A stretch of 64,000 nucleotides of DNA from assembly GCA_023078685.1 (NCBI GenBank), contig JALGAS010000001.1, positions 6,820,001-6,884,000 on the forward strand, in the 5' to 3' direction. The position numbers and the translations under genes are program-made. Below, piece by piece: positions 58,396 through 64,000 of this stretch; within the stretch, counting starts at the first letter, position 1; every line of letters starts with the position of its first letter. Source of the stretch: Neopestalotiopsis rosae. Taxonomy: Eukaryota > Ascomycota > Sordariomycetes > Amphisphaeriales > Sporocadaceae. The notes under the pieces were generated by a model. It was not told the DNA's origin. It did not search any database and worked only from the letters and a program-made list of their open reading frames with translations.

Positions 58396-60569
58396 TATAA
58401 CATGAGAGTTCAACTCGCGTGCACAAAGGAGAGAAGTGATTGATACCAGGGGAAAAGAATGATGAGGAAAGAGCGTACGTGGAGAGATAGCATTCTTTTA
58501 AGTCTTGTGGCGAGCATAGCCTCCTTTTTAAGCCTTTTCAGATCATTTCCATTCCATCAGCAATTTGTGCGACATCAGCTTTAGCGGCCAGGCGGCGCCG
58601 GCGTATTCCCGCCCTGATGTATTCAAACATTAGACTGGGTATTGTCGTAATTCGAGCATTGCCATTCATATAATCTATGCGAAATTGATTTCTCGTGGTG
58701 AAAGGTCGCTTGGAGACTAGTGTGACTGTCCTGATTCTTAAGTTGGTGTCAGCCGTTAGTTTCCAGTGCTATCGACACCGCTGCATCGCAGCACACGGAA
58801 CAGTATCGACGAAGAAATGAAATTAGTAAACAAAACATGATTAAAAGAGAAGCCCACGACCGTGTTTCACACCTTGCAATTTTAGAGCGTCAATAACAAT
58901 AATCACATTAAGCCGTGGTAAATAGCGGTGTGAATACATTGACGAAAGAGAATGACTTGGCATTGTTTGCTAGGCAACAAATGGAGATCCCCAATCAAGT
59001 GTGTCGTGACCACAGTAGCGATATATTGTTGCTATTAGTACTGATATGGAAATCAGTATCACAGGTATATGATACGGTGCCTGGGCTGTTACTCAAAAGA
59101 TAGGTACGCCAAAGTTAGTCAAAAGGTAGAGGATTCGCCATGTTATCTTTTTAGAGACTATGGTGATTGCATCGATTTGAACTACTTAGTTACAAACACT
59201 TCATAAAAAAGTTTTGTGTTTTCCCAAGTGAGGATTCATGAAGACGAAACGCTCCGAATAATCCGACGCAACGGCTTTTGCCTGCCACTGCTCCATGGCT
59301 GAACCAGGACCAGATATGCCCGTACGATTCAATGTCTTGAGCTATAAACAATACTTGCAATCATCCATCTCTCGGGTATTTCACAGCTACTCACTGGACA
59401 ATACTTGCGCTCAAATTCAGCAACCACCAATAGTTTTCACAATCTCTACATCACAGTCCATTGTTAGAGCTACTGTGACAACTAGATTCCTAAAATCGCA
59501 GACACGTAGAAATATACAGATTGAATTGAAATAAAGCTGACGTACAGCTCGAGGAGAATACCAGTTGTGAACGCGTCCATGCGTATCAATGTTTTCATAA
59601 CACAGACAATGGACGTATGTCTGTGGGCCAGACTATTTTAAAGCGACTCAATTATGGAGCAAATGACAACAGAACCATAAAAAGTACGGACAAATCATTG
59701 TTTCTGAACTGCCCACGTGGTAGACCTTTGGACAGTATCAGACGTCTTCAGATGAAGAGGCGAACTTTTTTTCCCCCTGCGGGAAGAGTAGCAGGCTGGA
59801 CCTGCCGATTTTGTTGCATCAGGGGCGGAATGCTAGCGGGAATTTCGTACCTAGGGATTTGGTCAAAAAGAAGTTATTTGGTGGGATAGAAGAAATCTCA
59901 AATCGGCATGAAAGAAATAAAGAAGAAGCAATAAAGAAGAATGGGGTGTATGCTTGCTATCGTGTCTCATACGGGTACATCTTTGAAGAAATGGCTGTTC
60001 CTGCTGGTTATTCCAATATGCGTGGGCACATGCATTGCATTGTGGAGTGTCAATCGGTTTTGCGCCAGGGAGTTCTGACGCAACAGCACGCAGGAAACAA
60101 TATGTTAGGAGATATTCATTCCTTTGTGATATCGAAAATTCTGCACCAGGAGAGCCTCAATCACTAGAGAGTAATCAGAACTCAACAATTTCAGGAATAC
60201 CACTGTCATACAATTCAAAACCTCCGGTCCAGCTTCCGGACGATGGCGGGTCTTCAGGTACCCGTGGGTCTATGGGGCTCGATTAGCGCTTAGGCCCCCA
60301 CGTAAGCATGGAACCCGCCTTCATTGGGTCGCACCGTGCCGCAGCACGTCCACATGTCAGCATGAAATCCATGTTCGACAACATCCGCATAATTGGGTAG
60401 ATAGGTTTGACGCGTGCGGGCGCCTCATTCCTTAGTGACCAGATATCTGTTCGCCGCATGTGTCCGGCACGACCTCTTCGGCAGCCAGCAGAAAACAGGC
60501 ACTTCATCACAAACATCTGAACTAGCCACTTGGAGCCAGAGCTACGACGATCCCACACCCGGCGCGATC
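58396..60569. other. Gene-poor stretch with dispersed repeat copy B
   Basis: 2.2 kb, AT-rich, only short open frames. Contains repeat copy B (about 60174-60330) some 240 bp upstream of the HET-domain gene. Confidence 0.5.
60174..60330. repeat. Dispersed repeat, copy B
   Basis: Collinear with 49991-50117: TCAGAACTCAACAAT, CCTCCGGTCCAGCTTCCGG and GAACCCGCCTTCATTGG blocks, with about 60 extra bases before the last block. Non-coding, probably a decayed mobile-element end. Confidence 0.6.
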
Positions 60570-63106
60570 ATGACATTCCACTATCTCTATTCTGCTTTGC
60601 CAGAGGGCAACATTCGCTTGCTTCTCCTGAGTCCACACGGTGGCGATCAAGATGCCTCAATTGAGTGCCAACTCCTTCTCCACCCTCTCCTGGACCAAGA
60701 CGACGGCCCTGGTCTGCATGAAGCCTTATCCTATGCGTGGGGCTCTGCAGAGAAGCCTGAGCATATCTGTATAGACAAACACAATGTTTCTGTGACAGCA
60801 AGTCTTCATGCGGCATTGCATCAGTTGCGCAACCGATCCTTACCGAGGCTTATCTGGGCAGATGCAATCTGTATTGACCAAGATAACACGGAAGAGCTCA
60901 ATAAACAGGTCCAAATGATGGCACTGATTTATGCCAAGGCAGCCAAAGTTATTGTCTGGCTTGGTGATGCAACTGCGGACAGCGATCAAGCGATTGAGGA
61001 TATACGTGTCGCTGCCTGGGAACATAGAAATCATCCGCATCGAACCATGGAATTTTACGCTGATAGATCAAGTATCAGTGCGTTGCTCGAGAGATCGTGG
61101 TTCGAACGAGTTTGGGTAAGGCATTTGGTAGCCCTCGGTGCGAGATATTTGGCTGACAGCACCTTGTTCAGGTATTACAGGAAGTTGCTGCGGCCCGGCA
61201 TGTGCTGTTGATGTGTGGATCGGCACAAATTGAAGGACAAGCGTTCTCTTCCGGTGTGGCATCATTGAAGGCGGCCTACGAACACAGATACCTCCGGATA
61301 AGTCCTCTGACATCTCTTATAAAAGAGGCGACGTTTCGGTCCAAAGCAATCAAGGGCCACTTGGAAGGCTTCACCTTGGGCATACGACCTCTAGCGGATT
61401 TGATAGCCATGTTCCACAATCGTCAAGCGACGGACCGGCGCGATAAGGTCTATGCCCTGCTTGGCATGAGATCTGATCATCCTGGCGAAGATGATTTGAT
61501 ACCCGATTACAACCTTTCGTGGAGAGAACTTTTGCGGCGGCTAGTGAAAGCCTTGCTTTCCTGTGAGATTGGTGTCACAACTTGGGAAAGCCGGAATATC
61601 GCCGTGATTCAAAGTAAAGGGTATGTTATAGGGCATGTTCACGAAACGATGTCCATGAATGGCCGGGAAACAATCATTATCAAAACACCATGGAAGTTCG
61701 AAAGAGGTGATATTTCTATTACCATTGAGTCAACAAGTGTATTGATTCTCACTGGAGACATCATCTGTCTCTTAGATGGGGCGGCAAAACCGACGATTAT
61801 CAGACTTTGCGGTGATCAGGCAGTCATCGTCAAGATTTCGGTCGATGCCATGTGGGGTGAAGTAGATTATCACCGCTTAATCCAAGACTCGGAGATGGTC
61901 CCAAGATTGCCCCGGAGCTTTTTACTGATATGGGACTGGGAAAGTGCAGCGACATCCATGCACACCATCAAGCAGGGCGCCTACGGTAACCTTTTCAAAG
62001 TCGATGAAACGTTCCATAAATCTCAATTAGCACTAATATTATGGGACTCCGGACGATTTGAAAAGTCGGAAGAGAGCTACCAAGAATTATGGAAAGCTTC
62101 GAAAGAGAAGCTGGGATGGGACCATCCAGAGACCATGGCATACACCCGCTATTTGGCGTCGCTATACCGGCAACTCGGCAACGTCGAGTCAGCAAACAGG
62201 TTTCAGGCAATGGCAAGACTGATATCACAGTCTCCTGACTGTGCTGTCATGGAGCAGACTGGGGCTCACGTTGCACAGTGTTTCGATCAGGAAGTAATGT
62301 TATTACTTCTTGAGCGTTGGAAACATAAAGACCAACTCCCAGATGCAGTGGTGGAGGCTGCAGCTAGGAATAGGAAACATGGAATCGAGGTGATGCGAGT
62401 TCTCCGAGACCGGAGGACTGAGGTCAAGGCAACCGAGAAGGTGGTGCTGGCTGCTGCCAACAACGATGAACAGGGAAGACAATTGATGGAATTACTGTTG
62501 GATGAAGATGGAGGTGACATCAACTTTACTGACGATGTGCTTGTTGCTGCATCAACCGCAAAACATGGCGACATGCTTTTGATACACCTATTAAGTCGAA
62601 GCAAGAACTGGAGCCGGACTGCTGACGCTCACTCAACGGCTGCAGCCGGAAAGCAGTTTGACGGCATGTTCATACTCCGGGCCCTTCTAGATCGATCTGA
62701 AGATCGGACCGATCTGACTGAAGATGTTACTTTAGCAGTTCTGGAGCATCCTCGCGCCAAAAGCATCGTAGAAATGCTCCTCTATCGAGGTCATTCTGAG
62801 TTCGTGGTCACCGAGGCTGTATTGAAAGCCATTGTCAAGCGTACTCATGGCTTAGACATGCTCTACAGACTGTCCGAAGAGGGATACGTCTTCGCGGCTA
62901 ACAAGGATGTGATAACAGCTGCGGTAGACAGCCTGGGTTTGTCTCAAACTCCAGCTCAGGGCAAGAAGGCTAGTGTGCTACTCTCAACGGCAATGGAAGA
63001 TATGAAGACTCTGGCGGAAAGGAAAGGCAGAAGATCCGACAGAGAAAATCTGCAGTTCTCTATAAGGAATCAACTCGAAGAGCTCCGACTGTTGGGTAAT
63101 ACGTAG
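60570..63106 (+). CDS. HET-domain protein with TPR-like and C-terminal tandem repeats
   Basis: Heterokaryon-incompatibility family; HET domains trigger fungal regulated cell death on non-self recognition. Exons 60570..61115 and 61172..63106 give 826 aa. HET domain: HEALSYAWG, RLIWADAICIDQDNTEEL, KAAKVIVWLGD, and SWFERVWVLQEVAAARH rebuilt across the intron; then DRRDKVYALLGM. A TPR-like segment (LILWDSGRFEKSEESYQELW, then LGWDHPETMAYTRYLASLYRQLGN) follows. The last 270 residues contain about six diverged repeats of 30-40 residues with the pattern D/TEDVV.AAA....G..(M/L)..LL, as in repeat regions of fungal NLR/HET proteins. ATG 60570 fits the usual short lead before the HET domain. Domain order: effector, then sensor-like repeats. 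Confidence 0.88.
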
Positions 63107-63344
63107 TCATACTACTGCGGTCGGGTAGTAGATCTAGTCATGGGAAGCGATCCTCGCCATGTGGCAAGAACAAGGAAATGAAGGGGAGGGCACCTGAACG
63201 GAGAGCGAAGCAAGGGCTTGATTGGTTCACATCACGCAATTGATAAAATAAGTAACGTACTTCGAGAGTACACATTCGTGATTGGATTGGTTGCATAATG
63301 TGTTAGACCCTCCACAACAAGCATTTCATTGGGAATGGACCTAC
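63107..63344. other. Short spacer
   Basis: No gene seen between the HET-domain gene and the aldo/keto reductase relic. Confidence 0.5.
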
Positions 63345-63683
63345 TCGGAGAGAGTATTGATTCTGCATGCTTATGAACTTGGTTCAGTCGTACTTCTCGG
63401 GGACATATTGAAGTTTCTAAAAATGATACGTCCACATACTATTTGCTCCCAGATATTTGACCTTGCCAGCTTGCACAAGGTCGTGTAGGGCTTTTATTGT
63501 CTCCTCGGGCTCCACATTCGGGTCATACCGATGGATCTGGAGGACATCGAAACTATAAGGTGTGTCCAGACGACCTGATGAGGCTTCGATCGAGTTGAAC
63601 ATAGCGGCGCGTGACAGACCATCTTGGTTCACGTAGTTTCTGGTATCTTTCATCCACGGAATGAGATGCTCGTTGGCTGCCAA
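63345..63683 (-). pseudogene. Aldo/keto reductase fragment, decayed
   Basis: Minus-strand sequence reads like the middle of an aldo/keto reductase: [59 protein letters not shown]. It then meets TAG, continues in the same frame (KLQYVPEKYD), meets TGA where the family usually has Trp, and goes on with TKFISMQNQYSL before similarity is lost. The N-terminal cofactor-binding part and the C-terminal half are absent. A truncated pseudogene. Confidence 0.75.
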
Positions 63684-64000
63684 CTCTTCGCAGTGGGAGG
63701 CCTTACTGGCTCCTCACTGGAGTGACTGGACTTCAGACCATTCCCGACAAGGACTTTATACACATAATAGCCATTGCTGAATCCCGCTAGTCATTCATGG
63801 ATGAACTCTTTGATTCCTCTATGCATCGCGCGCCAAACCTATGACTTTACCCACTAGCTGCACAATGCAAGCAGATGCAACTGGTATCGTCACGTCTACC
63901 TAGTCTAATAGTCTGCCCCGCAGTCGCTACGTGTCCGCCAGTTCACAAGACCCTAGTCCTCCTTAGGTAGTTTCTGTGAATAAATGCAGTTGTAATGCTC
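63684..64000. other. Window edge
   Basis: Nothing recognisable; could include further decayed sequence of the reductase. Confidence 0.4.

Noticed and set aside
1..64000. CRISPR arrays, bacterial operons, ribosome binding sites
   Set aside because: The sequence is intron-rich fungal nuclear DNA; no such elements expected or seen.

Overview
The window looks like nuclear DNA of a filamentous ascomycete (Pezizomycotina). Genes are split by short GT-AG introns (mostly 50-120 nt) with CTAAC/CTGAC-like branch sites. The families are typically fungal: a fungal type I fatty acid synthase subunit, Zn2Cys6 regulators, a HET-domain protein, GH11 and GH54 plant cell-wall enzymes, and DHA1/DHA2 MFS pumps. 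I cannot place it to genus. Exon boundaries were worked out by hand from splice motifs, phase and family alignment recalled from general knowledge; no search was run.

Region 1 (1-15.3 kb) is the most coherent block and reads as a lipid-type secondary-metabolite cluster. It holds the 3' part of a fatty acid synthase alpha subunit (ACP-KR-KS, no C-terminal phosphopantetheinyl transferase domain), a microsomal P450, a second P450 of the CYP52 fatty-acid/alkane hydroxylase type, a BAHD-type acyltransferase and a 14-TM MFS exporter. The P450 pair and the acyltransferase/MFS pair each share a divergent intergenic region. The simplest reading is a dedicated FAS making an acyl chain that is hydroxylated (CYP52 and the other P450), acylated and exported. 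The FAS beta subunit and any condensing or sugar-adding enzymes would lie off the left edge. The product is unknown.

Region 2 (16-26.5 kb) holds a phosphotransferase-family pseudogene with three in-frame stops, a tyrosinase with a Pro-Glu-Ala-Ala repeat linker, a second phosphotransferase-family gene, a GMC oxidoreductase and a Zn2Cys6 regulator. These could be an extension of the cluster, but nothing in the sequence proves it.

Region 3 (27.7-49.7 kb) is mixed accessory and housekeeping content: an Spt10-like GNAT plus H2C2-finger protein, a GH11 xylanase, a YCII-like protein, a zinc-finger-like gene with an in-frame stop or weak intron, an OTT_1508-like deaminase, a secreted beta-propeller-like protein, a Sec14-type lipid transfer protein, a GH54 arabinofuranosidase (abfB), an epoxide-hydrolase-like enzyme, a small Zn2Cys6 regulator and an amidase.

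Region 4 (50-64 kb) carries a DHA1 drug-pump-like MFS protein, a small Ser/Thr/Pro-rich single-pass membrane protein, a PAP2 lipid phosphatase, a HET-TPR-repeat protein and an aldo/keto reductase relic, separated by long gene-poor stretches. Two diverged copies of a short dispersed repeat lie about 10 kb apart in this half.
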